DNA of 64,000 bases from Pseudomonas sp. ZH-FAD (lineage in GTDB: Bacteria; Pseudomonadota; Gammaproteobacteria; Pseudomonadales; Pseudomonadaceae), in NCBI RefSeq assembly GCF_002803095.1, contig NZ_PGLR01000013.1, forward strand, positions 1 to 64,000, in the 5' to 3' direction. Below the pieces are notes generated by a model, which was given only the letters and a program-made list of their open reading frames with translations, searched no databases and had not been told where the DNA came from. Made by a program: the position numbers and the translations under genes. Of this stretch, positions 18,445 through 29,894 are shown one piece after another (within the stretch, counting starts at the first letter, position 1; each line of letters starts with the position of its first letter).

Positions 18445-18546
18445 GGCCGTACCTTCCTCCGGAGTGCGCGATGCGCGGGGCGGGCGTTAGAGGCATGTAG
18501 ATATGTTTTTGTCGTTATGTCGCCACGTTAGTCTCAGTTCGGATGC

Positions 18547-19428
18547 CTATGCAAGATCATCGCGCTGGCTGTCGAGCAGATCCATGAATGCCCGTGCGGC
18601 ATTCGACAGGGTGCGCTCGGTATGCAGGATGTAGCCCAACTGGCGGGTCAGCTGGATGCCCGGTATCGGCAGGCGCGCGACCTGCTCGTCGAGCATGGTG
18701 CGCGGTAGCACGCTCCAGGCCAGGCCGATGGACACCATCATCTTGATGGTTTCCAGGTAGTTGGTGCTCATGGCGATGTTGGGCGTCAGGCCCTGGGCCT
18801 CGAACAGGCGCTGCACGATGTGATGGGTGAAGGTGTTGCCGCCGGGGAAGACCGCAGGATGCTGCGCCACGTCGGCCAGGTTGATCACCTGGCTGCGGGC
18901 CAGCGGGTGTTCCGGTGCGGCGACGAAATCCAGCGGATCGTCCCACACGGCGACGGCACGGATCGGCTCACGAGTTTCCGGGGCGAGGGTAATCACCGCC
19001 AGCTCGGCGCGACCATGCAGCACTTCTTCGTACGCGACCTCCGAGTCGAGGAACTGGATATCCAGCGCCACCTGCGGGTGGGCGCGGGTAAAGGCGCGCA
19101 ACAGGGCGGGCAGGCGGTGCAGGCCGATGTGGTGGCTGGTAGCCAGGGTCAGGCGGCCGCTGACTTCGCCGGACAGGTTGGTCAGCGCGCGACGGGTATC
19201 GTCCAGTACGTTGAGGATCTGGTAGGCGCGCGGCAGCAGGGCGCGGCCGGCCTGGGTCAGGCCAATTTCGCGGCCGAGGCGGTCGAACAGGCGCACGCCC
19301 AGTTGCTGTTCCAGGCCGGCGATGCGCTTGCTTACGGCTGGCTGGGTCAGGTGCAGGCGCTCGCCGGCTTCGGAAAAGCTGCCGGTTTCGGCAATGGCGA
19401 TGAAGGCATTGAGGTTGGCCAGATCCAT
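18547..19428 (-). CDS. LysR-family transcriptional regulator beside leuC
   Basis: A 293-residue LysR protein. The N-terminal helix-turn-helix reads SFSEAGERLHLTQPAVSKRI (about 17-36), followed by the linker helix ending at the LFDRLGREIGLTQAGRALL segment and a two-lobed effector domain. It is divergent from the leuC operon across 223 bases. The same arrangement in other pseudomonads, as I recall, suggests a regulator of leucine synthesis or of a nearby function, though the ligand is unknown. A dyad at 19465-19479 with T-N11-A spacing lies 37 bases before its start. Confidence 0.9.
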   Translation of the reverse strand: MDLANLNAFIAIAETGSFSEAGERLHLTQPAVSKRIAGLEQQLGVRLFDRLGREIGLTQAGRALLPRAYQILNVLDDTRRALTNLSGEVSGRLTLATSHHIGLHRLPALLRAFTRAHPQVALDIQFLDSEVAYEEVLHGRAELAVITLAPETREPIRAVAVWDDPLDFVAAPEHPLARSQVINLADVAQHPAVFPGGNTFTHHIVQRLFEAQGLTPNIAMSTNYLETIKMMVSIGLAWSVLPRTMLDEQVARLPIPGIQLTRQLGYILHTERTLSNAARAFMDLLDSQRDDLA

Positions 19429-19464
19429 GGAACGCTCCGGTAAGTAATGATGCGTTGAGCATAC

Positions 19465-19479
19465 ATTCCTCTTCGGAAT
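19465..19479. promoter_or_regulatory. candidate LysR-binding dyad
   Basis: ATTCC-TCTTC-GGAAT is a perfect 5-bp-arm dyad containing a T-N11-A pattern, the LysR consensus shape, located in the gap between the LysR gene and leuC. Followed by an AT-rich stretch suited to promoters. Confidence 0.45.
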
Positions 19480-19651
19480 CCTTTGAATAAAAAATATGAA
19501 TTTGAGTTATTTCGTGCCTGGCAATAGCATTCTCCCCATAAGCCGAAGGGCCATTTTCGCCCAGGCATAGAAAGGTGCACTTCTGACGCCGGGCGGTGAT
19601 AACGCAGGCAGTTTCCGGATGTGCTCAAAAGGCGCTGATGAGGTAAGGCTG

Positions 19652-21079
<1,428 letters not shown>

Positions 21080-21090
21080 GGAGTTAGATG

Positions 21091-21738
21091 ATGAAAGCCT
21101 TCACCCAACACACCGGCCTGGTCTGCCCGCTCGATCGCGCCAACGTCGACACCGACCAGATCATTCCCAAGCAGTTCTTGAAGTCGATCAAGCGCACCGG
21201 CTTTGGCCCCAACCTGTTCGACGAGTGGCGCTATCTGGACATCGGTCAGCCGAACCAGGACAACTCCAAGCGTCCGATCAACAAGGATTTCGTGCTCAAC
21301 TTCCCGCGCTACCAGGGCGCCAGCGTGCTGCTGGCCCGTGAGAACTTCGGCTGCGGCTCTTCGCGCGAGCACGCGCCGTGGGCGCTGGACGAGTACGGTT
21401 TCCGCACGGTGATCGCGCCGAGCTTCGCCGACATCTTCTTCAATAACAGCTTCAAGAACGGCCTGCTGCCGATCGTCCTCAAGGACGAAGAAGTCGATGC
21501 ACTGTTCGAGCAGGCCGAGGCCACCGAGGGTTATCAACTGACCGTCGACCTCCAGGCGCAGACCGTGACTCGCCCCGATGGTGTGCAGTACAGCTTCGAG
21601 GTCGATGCCTTCCGCAAGCACTGCCTGCTCAACGGCCTGGACGACATCGGTCTGACCCTGCAGGATCAGGACGCGATCAAGGCGTTCGAGGTCGGTTATC
21701 AGCAGAGCAGCCCCTGGCTGTTCGGCGCAATCAAGTAA
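21091..21738 (+). CDS. leuD: 3-isopropylmalate dehydratase, small subunit
   Basis: Small (swivelling) subunit that completes the LeuC active site. The 215-residue protein has the signature [22 protein letters not shown] at its start (shown in full family members) and [19 protein letters not shown] at about residue 85. Two ATG codons lie in tandem at 21088 and 21091; the second is better spaced (seven bases) from AGGAG at 21079-21083 and fits the family start [14 protein letters not shown]. It follows leuC by 11 bases and is separated from leuB by a repeat. Confidence 0.96.
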   Translation: MKAFTQHTGLVCPLDRANVDTDQIIPKQFLKSIKRTGFGPNLFDEWRYLDIGQPNQDNSKRPINKDFVLNFPRYQGASVLLARENFGCGSSREHAPWALDEYGFRTVIAPSFADIFFNNSFKNGLLPIVLKDEEVDALFEQAEATEGYQLTVDLQAQTVTRPDGVQYSFEVDAFRKHCLLNGLDDIGLTLQDQDAIKAFEVGYQQSSPWLFGAIK

Positions 21739-21747
21739 CGCATTCGA

Positions 21748-21822
21748 TAGGGTGTGTTGGGCCGCTTAGGCTGTGCGCACCGGATCAATCATTATTCAAG
21801 CGGTGCGCAGGGCGCACCCTAC
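21748..21822. repeat. REP-like unit between leuD and leuB
   Basis: A degenerate left half (TAGGGTGTG...TGTGCGCACC) faces a clean right half GGTGCGCAGGGCGCACCCTA (21802-21821), the same family as 53479-53549 and 61322-61371. It sits inside the leucine operon, 10 bases after the leuD stop codon. Confidence 0.7.
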
Positions 21823-21840
21823 GGTTCGGATGAGGATGTG

Positions 21841-22923
<1,083 letters not shown>

Positions 22924-22929
22924 TCTTCC

Positions 22930-22964
22930 CAGCCCCGCCGGGGTGGTTCCGGCGGGCTGTTTAT
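22930..22964 (+). terminator. terminator or attenuating hairpin between leuB and asd
   Basis: AGCCCCGCCGG and CCGGCGGGCT (22931-22957) form a strong stem with a GGTGGTT loop, followed by a T/A-rich stretch. It lies just after leuB and before the asd ribosome site, so it may set the level of asd. Confidence 0.7.
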
Positions 22965-22979
22965 ATAGGTGTAGTCGTT

Positions 22980-24092
22980 ATGAAACGTGTAGGTCTGATC
23001 GGTTGGCGTGGCATGGTCGGTTCCGTGCTCATGCAGCGCATGCTGGAAGAGCGGGACTTCGACCTGATCGAGCCGGTGTTCTTCACCACTTCCAATGTCG
23101 GTGGCCAAGGCCCTGCCATTGGCAAGGACATCGCTGCGCTGAAAGATGCCTACAGCATTGACGACCTCAAGGGCCTGGACGTGATCCTGACCTGCCAGGG
23201 CGGCGACTACACCAATGAAGTATTCCCCAAGCTGCGTGAAGCTGGCTGGCAGGGCTACTGGATCGACGCGGCCTCTAGCCTGCGTATGGATGACGACTCG
23301 GTGATCGTGCTCGACCCGGTCAACCGCAAGGTGATCGACCAGGCGCTGGACGCCGGCACCAAGAACTACATCGGCGGCAACTGCACCGTCAGCCTGATGC
23401 TGATGGCGCTCGGTGGTCTGTACGAGGCTGGTCTGGTGGAGTGGATGAGTGCCATGACCTACCAGGCTGCTTCCGGTGCTGGCGCGCAGAACATGCGTGA
23501 ACTGATCAAGCAGATGGGCGCAATCAACGGCGCTGTCGCCGATGAACTGGCCGACCCGGCCAGCGCCATCCTCGACATCGACCGCAAGGTGGCCGAGGCC
23601 ATGCGTGGCGAAGGCTTCCCGGTCGACAACTTCGGTGTGCCGCTGGCTGGCAGCCTGATCCCCTACATCGACAAGGAACTGCCGAACGGGCAGAGCCGTG
23701 AAGAGTGGAAGGCTCAGGCCGAAACCAACAAGATTCTCGGTCGTTTCAAGAACCCGATCCCGGTCGATGGCATTTGCGTGCGCATCGGTGCCATGCGCTG
23801 CCACAGCCAGGCATTGACCATCAAGCTGAACAAGGATGTGCCGATGGCCGATATCGAAGGCCTGATCAGCCAGCACAATCCCTGGGTCAAGCTGGTGCCG
23901 AACCACCGCGAAGATTCCATCCGCGACCTCGGCCCGACTGCCGTGACCGGTACCCTGAGCGTTCCGGTCGGTCGTCTGCGCAAGCTCAACATGGGTTCGC
24001 AGTACCTGGGTGCGTTCACCGTCGGTGACCAGCTGCTGTGGGGCGCTGCCGAACCTCTGCGTCGCATGCTGCGGATCCTGCTGGAGCGCTAA
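22980..24092 (+). CDS. asd: aspartate-semialdehyde dehydrogenase
   Basis: Reduces aspartyl phosphate to aspartate semialdehyde with NADPH, the branch point to lysine, diaminopimelate, threonine and methionine. The 370-residue protein has the NADP motif [21 protein letters not shown] at the start and the catalytic Cys135 in [17 protein letters not shown], the same number as in E. coli; [13 protein letters not shown] and the histidine loop near 270 complete the active site. It belongs to the gamma-proteobacterial Asd type. A paralogue lacking the cysteine follows directly downstream. Confidence 0.97.
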   Translation: MKRVGLIGWRGMVGSVLMQRMLEERDFDLIEPVFFTTSNVGGQGPAIGKDIAALKDAYSIDDLKGLDVILTCQGGDYTNEVFPKLREAGWQGYWIDAASSLRMDDDSVIVLDPVNRKVIDQALDAGTKNYIGGNCTVSLMLMALGGLYEAGLVEWMSAMTYQAASGAGAQNMRELIKQMGAINGAVADELADPASAILDIDRKVAEAMRGEGFPVDNFGVPLAGSLIPYIDKELPNGQSREEWKAQAETNKILGRFKNPIPVDGICVRIGAMRCHSQALTIKLNKDVPMADIEGLISQHNPWVKLVPNHREDSIRDLGPTAVTGTLSVPVGRLRKLNMGSQYLGAFTVGDQLLWGAAEPLRRMLRILLER

Positions 24093-24119
24093 GCGCGAAG
24101 CCGGTATCCAGCATCAAAC

Positions 24120-24149
24120 AAAGCCCTTCTGTCTCGGCAGAGGGGCTTT
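24120..24149 (+). terminator. terminator after asd
   Basis: AAAGCCCTTCTG and CAGAGGGGCTTT form a stem with a TCTCGG loop (one G-T wobble); it is followed by TGTGCTTT. It separates asd from its degenerate paralogue. Confidence 0.85.
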
Positions 24150-24225
24150 GTGCTTTCTGGGGGGCGATTGCCTGGGCGATGGGCCGCAGTTACAGTGCCG
24201 CTCCTTCTGTGTCGTAGGTCAGCTC

Positions 24226-25236
24226 ATGAGTCAGTCCATCAATGTCGCCCTGATCGGCGCCACCAGCAACGTCGGTGAAGCGCTGGTCGAATTGCTCGAA
24301 GAGCGTGAGTTTCCGGTGAAGGATCTGCATCTACTGGCCAGCAGCGAGTCGGCTGGGCAGAGTCTTTCTTTCCGTGGTCGGCAGGTGCGGGTCAGGTCAC
24401 TGGATGCCTTCGATTTCACTCAGGTGCAACTGGCGTTCTTTGCTGCGGGCTCTGACGTGACGCGCAGCCATCATGAGCGCGTGGTCGCAGCCGGTTGCTC
24501 GGTCATAGACCTGAGCGCTGCTTTTTCGCTGGAGCAAGCGCCATGCGTATTGCCCGAGCTTGGCGCTGCGGGGCTGCCGGCATTGACCAAGCCGTGGTGC
24601 GTCAGTGCGCCGACACCTTCGGCGGTTGCCTGTGCGCTGGTGCTGGCGACGCTGAGGCCTGTACTGATGCCTCAGCAGCTGCAGGTGACTGCCATGCTGT
24701 CGATCTCCACTCTGGGGCGTAGCGGTGTGCAGGAGTTGGCGCGGCAGACCGCCGAGCTGCTCAACGGGCGCCCGCTGGAACCGAATACGGTGGATCGACA
24801 GATCGCGTTCAATCTGCTGGCGCAGGTCGGCGAGGTGGATGACCACGGGCATGCTCGATTGGAGAAGCGTCTGGCGGCCGAGATTCAACAGTTATTGAGT
24901 CTGCCCGAGCTTCCGGTAGCAGCCACCTGCGCCTTAGTGCCGGTGTTCTTTGGCGATAGTCTCGCACTGGGCGTGTATGCTGATTCGGATATCGATATCA
25001 GTGCAGTGCTGCAGTTGCTCGAGGTCGCGCCGGGCATCGAGTTGGTAGAGGCCGGCGATTACCCGACTGCAGTGGGCGATGCGGTGGGGCAGGATCAGGT
25101 CTATGTGGGGCGTGTCCGGCGCGGCGTGAGTGATCCAAGGCAACTCAATTTGTGGATTGCGTCTGATAATGTAAGAAAAGGCGCCGCCCTGAATGCTGTG
25201 CAGATAGCTGAGTTATTGATAAAACACTATCTGTAA
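24226..25236 (+). CDS. Usg-like aspartate-semialdehyde dehydrogenase paralogue, probably inactive
   Basis: A 336-residue protein of the semialdehyde-dehydrogenase fold with the N-terminal NAD-binding motif LIGATSNVGEALVELLEEREFP and the dimerisation domain. Where bacterial Asd proteins carry N-P-N-C-S around the catalytic cysteine, this one reads SAPTPSAVACALV, so the cysteine is replaced by proline. Loss of the nucleophile should abolish the reaction, as in the Usg proteins of enterobacteria. The ATG at 24226 starts MSQSINVALIGAT; the long upstream open frame overlaps the asd terminator. It sits between asd and fimV, a gene order I recall for pseudomonads (PA3116). Its actual role is unknown. 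Confidence 0.85.
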   Translation: MSQSINVALIGATSNVGEALVELLEEREFPVKDLHLLASSESAGQSLSFRGRQVRVRSLDAFDFTQVQLAFFAAGSDVTRSHHERVVAAGCSVIDLSAAFSLEQAPCVLPELGAAGLPALTKPWCVSAPTPSAVACALVLATLRPVLMPQQLQVTAMLSISTLGRSGVQELARQTAELLNGRPLEPNTVDRQIAFNLLAQVGEVDDHGHARLEKRLAAEIQQLLSLPELPVAATCALVPVFFGDSLALGVYADSDIDISAVLQLLEVAPGIELVEAGDYPTAVGDAVGQDQVYVGRVRRGVSDPRQLNLWIASDNVRKGAALNAVQIAELLIKHYL

Positions 25237-25390
25237 AAGATACTTACCTAGAAATTTGAAGAATCTTTCTAGCTTGGCAATACTGGCTGAGTTGATTGCT
25301 GAATGGGGAGCCGCTCGTGGAGCGGAGGCAGGCAGCAATTCTCAAGACCCTCTCGCATGCCGAGAAAAAGATAAAACAAGGGATAACGCT

Positions 25391-28207
25391 ATGGTTCGGG
25401 TTCGCAAACTGGTGCTGGCAATCGCAGCCGCTTCCGCGCTGTCTTCCGGTATGGCACATGCGCTGGGGCTGGGTGAAGTTACCCTGCAATCGTCGCTGAA
25501 TCAGCCGTTGGTAGCGGAAATCGAATTGCTGGAGGTGCGCGATCTTGCTTCCAATGAGGTGATTCCCAGCCTCGCGTCCCCTGAGGAGTTCATCAAAGCC
25601 GGCGTCGACCGTCAGTACTTTCTGACCGATCTCAAGTTCACTCCGGTATTGAAGCCTAACGGCAAGAGCGTTATCCGCATCACCTCGAGCAAGACCGTGC
25701 GTGAGCCTTACCTCAACTTCCTGGTTGAAGTGCTCTGGCCGAACGGGCGCTTGCTGCGTGAATACACCCTGCTGCTCGATCCGCCACTTTACTCGCCGCA
25801 ACCGTCCGTAGCTGCTGCCCCGCAGCTTCCGGTTGCTGCGCCTGCACCACGTCCGGCTGCCGCGCCTGCCACTGCGCCGACCAGCGCTGCGCCTGCTGCG
25901 GCTCCGCGTCCTGCCGCGCCGGCACCTGCATCGCGCGCCATTTCCGGTAACGAATACAGAACCACTGCCAACGATACGCTCTGGGAAATCGCCCAGCGTG
26001 TCGGCGGTGGCTCGGTCAATCAGGCCATGCTGGCCATTCAGGATCTGAATCCGGATGCCTTCATCGGTGGCAATATCAACCGTATGAAGAGCGGTCAGGT
26101 GCTTCGCCTACCGGACGAACAGCAGATTCGCACTCGCAGCAATGCCGAGGCGATCGCGCAGGTTGCCGAGCAGAATGCCGCCTGGCGTGAAGGCCGTGCC
26201 GTCGCTTCGCGTCAGCTGGATGCCACTCGCCGCACTACAGCGGGCGCCGCGCCGGCGACTGCAGAGGCGGGTGATAGCCTGAAGCTGGTCGCTGCTGAAG
26301 CAGGTCAGTCCACTCGCGGTAGCGATACCGGTGCGGCTGGCAGCAAGGCGCTGGCCGACAAGCTGGCAGTGACTCAGGAAAGCCTGGATTCGACTCGTCG
26401 CGAAAACGCCGAATTGCAGAGCCGCGTAGGTGACCTGCAAAGCCAGCTGGACAAGCTGCAGCGTCTGGTGGAGCTGAAGGACAGCCAGTTGGCCAAGTTG
26501 CAGGCCGACCTGTCGGCTGCGCCCGCAGCTCCTGCTGCAACGGAAGAACCGCCTGCGGAAACTCCGGCAGCAGCGCCTGAGGCCGCACCGCCCGCTGTGG
26601 AGGCGGCCACGCCGCCGGCTACGCCACCTGAGGAGGCGGCGCCTGACTACAACTATTCCGAGGAACCGGCTGCGCCTGTCGAAGACAGCGCCGCCACAAC
26701 CCAACAGCCGGCCAGTGAGCCGGCTGCTGCCGTTGAACCCGCCGCCCCGGTCAAGCCGGCCGAAGCAGCCAAACCTGCTACACCTGCTCCTGCGCCTGCA
26801 CCGGCCCCACAGAGCTTCATTGACGACCTGCTGGCTAACCCGATGACGCTGGGTCTGGCCGGTGGTGGGGCGCTTCTGCTTCTGTTGGTCGGTCTGATGG
26901 CGCTGTCGCGCCGCAACGCCCAGAAAGAGTCCGAGCTGCAAGATGAACTGGCTGACGACCTGTCTCAGGAGCAGGCGTTCGCCTCCGACCTGGACATGCC
27001 TGAAGACAGTTTCGCTGGCCTCGACGACGAGCCTGTCCAGACCACCCAGGCTGTTGGCGAGGAACGTGTCACGGCGCAGACTGGCGACGCGTTGGGCGAG
27101 GCTGATATCTACATTGCTTACGGGCGCTTCAATCAGGCGGCCGAACTGCTGCAGAACGCGATCAATGATGAGCCACACCGTGCCGATCTGCGTCTGAAGC
27201 TGATGGAAGTCTACGCCGAGCTGGGTGACCGCGAAGGCTTTGCCCGTCAGGATAACGAGCTGCGCGAGATCGGCGGGGTGAATGCCGAAGCCGAGCAGCT
27301 GAAGTCCAAGTATCCAGCGATCGCAGCCTTCGCAGGTGCGGGTGCCGTAGCTGCCGCTGCCTCCGTCGATGACGACATGGGCGACTTCAGTCTGGACGAC
27401 CTCAGCCTGGATGAGCCGACCGCAGAAGCGCCTGCTTCCACCGGCGGTGATCTGGATGATGCCTTCGATCTGAGCCTCGACGACCTGGAGGCCGATCTGG
27501 AGAGTGATGTTCAGTCGGCCAAGGCTGAGCAAGCGCCGTTGTCGCTGGACGATGATCTGGACTTCGGTCTGGTCGATGAACCCGCCGCGTCGGCAGCTTC
27601 TGCCGACGACGATCTGGGCTTCGATCTCGCCCTGAATGATGACAAGGTTGAGCTGGCCCAGCCGACCGACGATCTGTCCGCCTTCAGCCTGGATCTGGAT
27701 GAGGCGACTCCGGCAGTCAGCGATGAAGCTGATGATTTCCTGCTGAGCCTCGATGACGATGCACCGCTGAACCAGCCGGCCGACGATCTTTCCGATCTGA
27801 GTCTCGATCTGGCTGAAGAAGCGCCATCTGCCAATCTCGATCTGCCGGCTGACTTCGATCTCTCGCTCGAAGACGAAACTCCGGTTCAGCCGGCTGTTGC
27901 ATCCGACAGCTTTGCCGCGCAGCTGGATGAAGTGACCGCCGAGCTGGATCAGCTGTCGACTGACTTCGAAGAGCCGCAAGCAGCTCCGCTGGCGCCGGCC
28001 AACAGCCTGTCAGCTGATCTGGATGGCGATGATGACTTCGACTTCCTGTCCGGCACCGATGAAACCGCGACCAAGCTGGATCTGGCTCGGGCTTACATCG
28101 ACATGGGCGACACCGAAGGTGCGCGCGACATTCTTGATGAAGTGATTGCCGAAGGCAGTGATGCCCAGCAGCAAGAAGCTCGCGAGATGATTGCCAAGAT
28201 GGTTTGA
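25391..28207 (+). CDS. fimV: pilus assembly and polar scaffold protein FimV
   Basis: Inner-membrane protein binding peptidoglycan and organising type IV pili, twitching and polar signalling. The 938-residue product has a signal peptide ending AHA (about 1-24), a conserved FimV N-domain (25-140), a Pro/Ala linker, a LysM peptidoglycan-binding domain (about 186-242), a coiled coil (about 335-385), another Pro/Ala/Glu stretch, a membrane helix (about 483-507), a TPR-like region (about 570-635) and a long acidic cytoplasmic part with repeated DLSLDD motifs, ending in the conserved FimV core (DLARAYIDMGDTEGARDILDEV). An in-frame extension begins at 25256, but the ATG at 25391 starts the signal peptide. 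truA follows after seven bases. Confidence 0.95.
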   Translation: MVRVRKLVLAIAAASALSSGMAHALGLGEVTLQSSLNQPLVAEIELLEVRDLASNEVIPSLASPEEFIKAGVDRQYFLTDLKFTPVLKPNGKSVIRITSSKTVREPYLNFLVEVLWPNGRLLREYTLLLDPPLYSPQPSVAAAPQLPVAAPAPRPAAAPATAPTSAAPAAAPRPAAPAPASRAISGNEYRTTANDTLWEIAQRVGGGSVNQAMLAIQDLNPDAFIGGNINRMKSGQVLRLPDEQQIRTRSNAEAIAQVAEQNAAWREGRAVASRQLDATRRTTAGAAPATAEAGDSLKLVAAEAGQSTRGSDTGAAGSKALADKLAVTQESLDSTRRENAELQSRVGDLQSQLDKLQRLVELKDSQLAKLQADLSAAPAAPAATEEPPAETPAAAPEAAPPAVEAATPPATPPEEAAPDYNYSEEPAAPVEDSAATTQQPASEPAAAVEPAAPVKPAEAAKPATPAPAPAPAPQSFIDDLLANPMTLGLAGGGALLLLLVGLMALSRRNAQKESELQDELADDLSQEQAFASDLDMPEDSFAGLDDEPVQTTQAVGEERVTAQTGDALGEADIYIAYGRFNQAAELLQNAINDEPHRADLRLKLMEVYAELGDREGFARQDNELREIGGVNAEAEQLKSKYPAIAAFAGAGAVAAAASVDDDMGDFSLDDLSLDEPTAEAPASTGGDLDDAFDLSLDDLEADLESDVQSAKAEQAPLSLDDDLDFGLVDEPAASAASADDDLGFDLALNDDKVELAQPTDDLSAFSLDLDEATPAVSDEADDFLLSLDDDAPLNQPADDLSDLSLDLAEEAPSANLDLPADFDLSLEDETPVQPAVASDSFAAQLDEVTAELDQLSTDFEEPQAAPLAPANSLSADLDGDDDFDFLSGTDETATKLDLARAYIDMGDTEGARDILDEVIAEGSDAQQQEAREMIAKMV

Positions 28208-28214
28208 TTGATAG

Positions 28215-29078
28215 ATGTCTGACGCAGTACCTGTAGCGGCCGCCGAAATGGCGGCCGCTGGCTTTTTCAGAATCGCCCTGGGCCTCGAATACAAGGGCGC
28301 ACGTTATCGTGGGTTCCAGCGCCAGGGCGCGAATGTTCCGTCGATCCAGGGTCATCTGGAAACTGCCTTGTCCAAGGTCGCCGGTGGTGCCCCGGTCAGC
28401 ATTCTGTGCGCAGGGCGTACCGATGCTTCTGTGCACTCCAGTGGTCAGGTGGTGCATTTCGATACCACTGTCGAGCGTTCGCTGCACGCGTGGATCATGG
28501 GCGCCAACATGAATTTGCCCGGTGACATCAGCGTGACCTGGGCGAAGGTGATGCCGGCGCACTTTCATGCACGCTTCTCGGCCATGGCGCGACGCTACCG
28601 CTACGTGATCTACAACGATCCGATTCGCCCGGCGCACATGGCCGAGGAAGTCACCTGGAATCATCGGCCGCTGAATGTGGCGCGCATGCGTGAAGCGGCC
28701 CTGGCGCTGGTCGGCACCCATGATTTCAGCGCCTTCCGGGCAACCCGCTGCCAGGCCAAGTCACCGATCAAGACCGTGCACCACCTGCAACTGATCGAGC
28801 ATGGCCGCTTCATCGTGCTGGATATCCGCGCCAATGCTTTTCTGCATCATATGGTGCGTAACATTGCCGGTGTGTTGATGACCATTGGTGCGGGTGAGCG
28901 GCCGCCGGAGTGGGCGCGCGAGGTGCTAGAGCGCGGCGATCGACATAGTGGGGGAGTGACGGCGCACCCCTACGGTCTCTATCTGATACAGGTCGATTAC
29001 CCGGAAGAGTTCGAATTGCCGCAGCGCTATCTCGGGCCGCATTTTCTCTCCGGTCTGCCGGACGTGCGACAGCCATAA
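28215..29078 (+). CDS. truA: tRNA pseudouridine(38-40) synthase TruA
   Basis: Converts uridines 38-40 in the anticodon arm of many tRNAs to pseudouridine. The 287-residue product carries the catalytic aspartate at residue 70 in CAGRTDASVHSSGQVVHF; most family members have Gly where this reads Ser. The FxAFRATRCQAKSP-type and RANAFLHHMVRNIAG segments are typical for the substrate pocket. The first 11-12 residues are variable and a second ATG at codon 12 is possible. The gene follows fimV by seven bases and precedes trpF, forming a probable transcript fimV-truA-trpF-accD-folC. Confidence 0.95.
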   Translation: MSDAVPVAAAEMAAAGFFRIALGLEYKGARYRGFQRQGANVPSIQGHLETALSKVAGGAPVSILCAGRTDASVHSSGQVVHFDTTVERSLHAWIMGANMNLPGDISVTWAKVMPAHFHARFSAMARRYRYVIYNDPIRPAHMAEEVTWNHRPLNVARMREAALALVGTHDFSAFRATRCQAKSPIKTVHHLQLIEHGRFIVLDIRANAFLHHMVRNIAGVLMTIGAGERPPEWAREVLERGDRHSGGVTAHPYGLYLIQVDYPEEFELPQRYLGPHFLSGLPDVRQP

Positions 29079-29114
29079 CCCTTTGTTACCATCCGAGCCC
29101 GGATGGCGAGAGGT

Positions 29115-29756
29115 ATGAACGTGACGGTCGTACGTAGCAAGATTTGTGGGATCACCCGCATCGAGGATGCTCTGGCAGCGGTGGAGGCGGGAGCCGACGC
29201 CATTGGTCTGGTGTTCTACGGGAAAAGCCCGCGAGCAGTCAGCATCGAGCAGGCCGCAGTTATCCTGCAGGCGTTACCGCCGTTCGTGACCAGTGTCGGG
29301 CTGTTCGTCGACATGCCGCGTGACGAGCTGCAACAGTTGTTGCAGCGCCTGCCGCTGGATCTGCTGCAGTTTCACGGTGATGAGTCGCCGGCCGACTGTG
29401 AAGGCCATGGCCGCCCCTATATCAAGGCGCTGCGGGTTCGTCCTGGTGAGGATGTGGCGGCCGCTATGGCGCCCTACGCTGGTGCGCGGGGTATTCTGCT
29501 GGATACCTTCGTCGAGGGCGTGCCGGGGGGTACGGGCGCTTCGTTCGATTGGTCGCTGGTGCCGGAAAATGCCGCCAAGCCAATCATCCTGGCCGGCGGC
29601 CTGGATGCAGGCAATGTCGCGACGGCTATTCGCCAGGTGCGGCCCTATGCCGTGGATGTCAGTGGTGGGGTAGAGGCCAGTAAAGGCATAAAGGATGCAG
29701 GCAAGATTCGTGCATTCGTGCGGGCAGTGCGTGATGCTCGATGTGACGGCGATTGA
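29115..29756 (+). CDS. trpF: phosphoribosylanthranilate isomerase
   Basis: TIM-barrel enzyme of tryptophan synthesis, isomerising N-(5-phosphoribosyl)anthranilate. About 213 residues; [23 protein letters not shown] holds the catalytic cysteine and the C-terminal [20 protein letters not shown] the phosphate loop with the catalytic aspartate before it. The start is uncertain: ATG at 29103, ATG at 29115 or GTG at 29121 are all in frame, and GAGAGG at 29108-29113 is best spaced for the GTG. It is unlinked to other trp genes here, as in other pseudomonads. It is followed by a 138-base gap before accD in which I see nothing definite. Confidence 0.95.
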   Translation: MNVTVVRSKICGITRIEDALAAVEAGADAIGLVFYGKSPRAVSIEQAAVILQALPPFVTSVGLFVDMPRDELQQLLQRLPLDLLQFHGDESPADCEGHGRPYIKALRVRPGEDVAAAMAPYAGARGILLDTFVEGVPGGTGASFDWSLVPENAAKPIILAGGLDAGNVATAIRQVRPYAVDVSGGVEASKGIKDAGKIRAFVRAVRDARCDGD

Positions 29757-29894
29757 AGCAGGGCCGTCAATTAGCCTGTCACGCTGCCATGGCTCGTTTC
29801 GACGGGCGCTGGGTGCGGCAGAAAAGAATTGCTGGAGATGGGCGTTTCACGATGAGGCGTTCATCCGAACCAACGGTTATGGAGAAATGACAGC

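Noticed and set aside
29757..29894. Possible small gene between trpF and accD
   Set aside because: Short frames exist, but none has a ribosome site plus a plausible composition; an open frame at 29695-29898 overlaps the end of trpF and runs into the start of accD.
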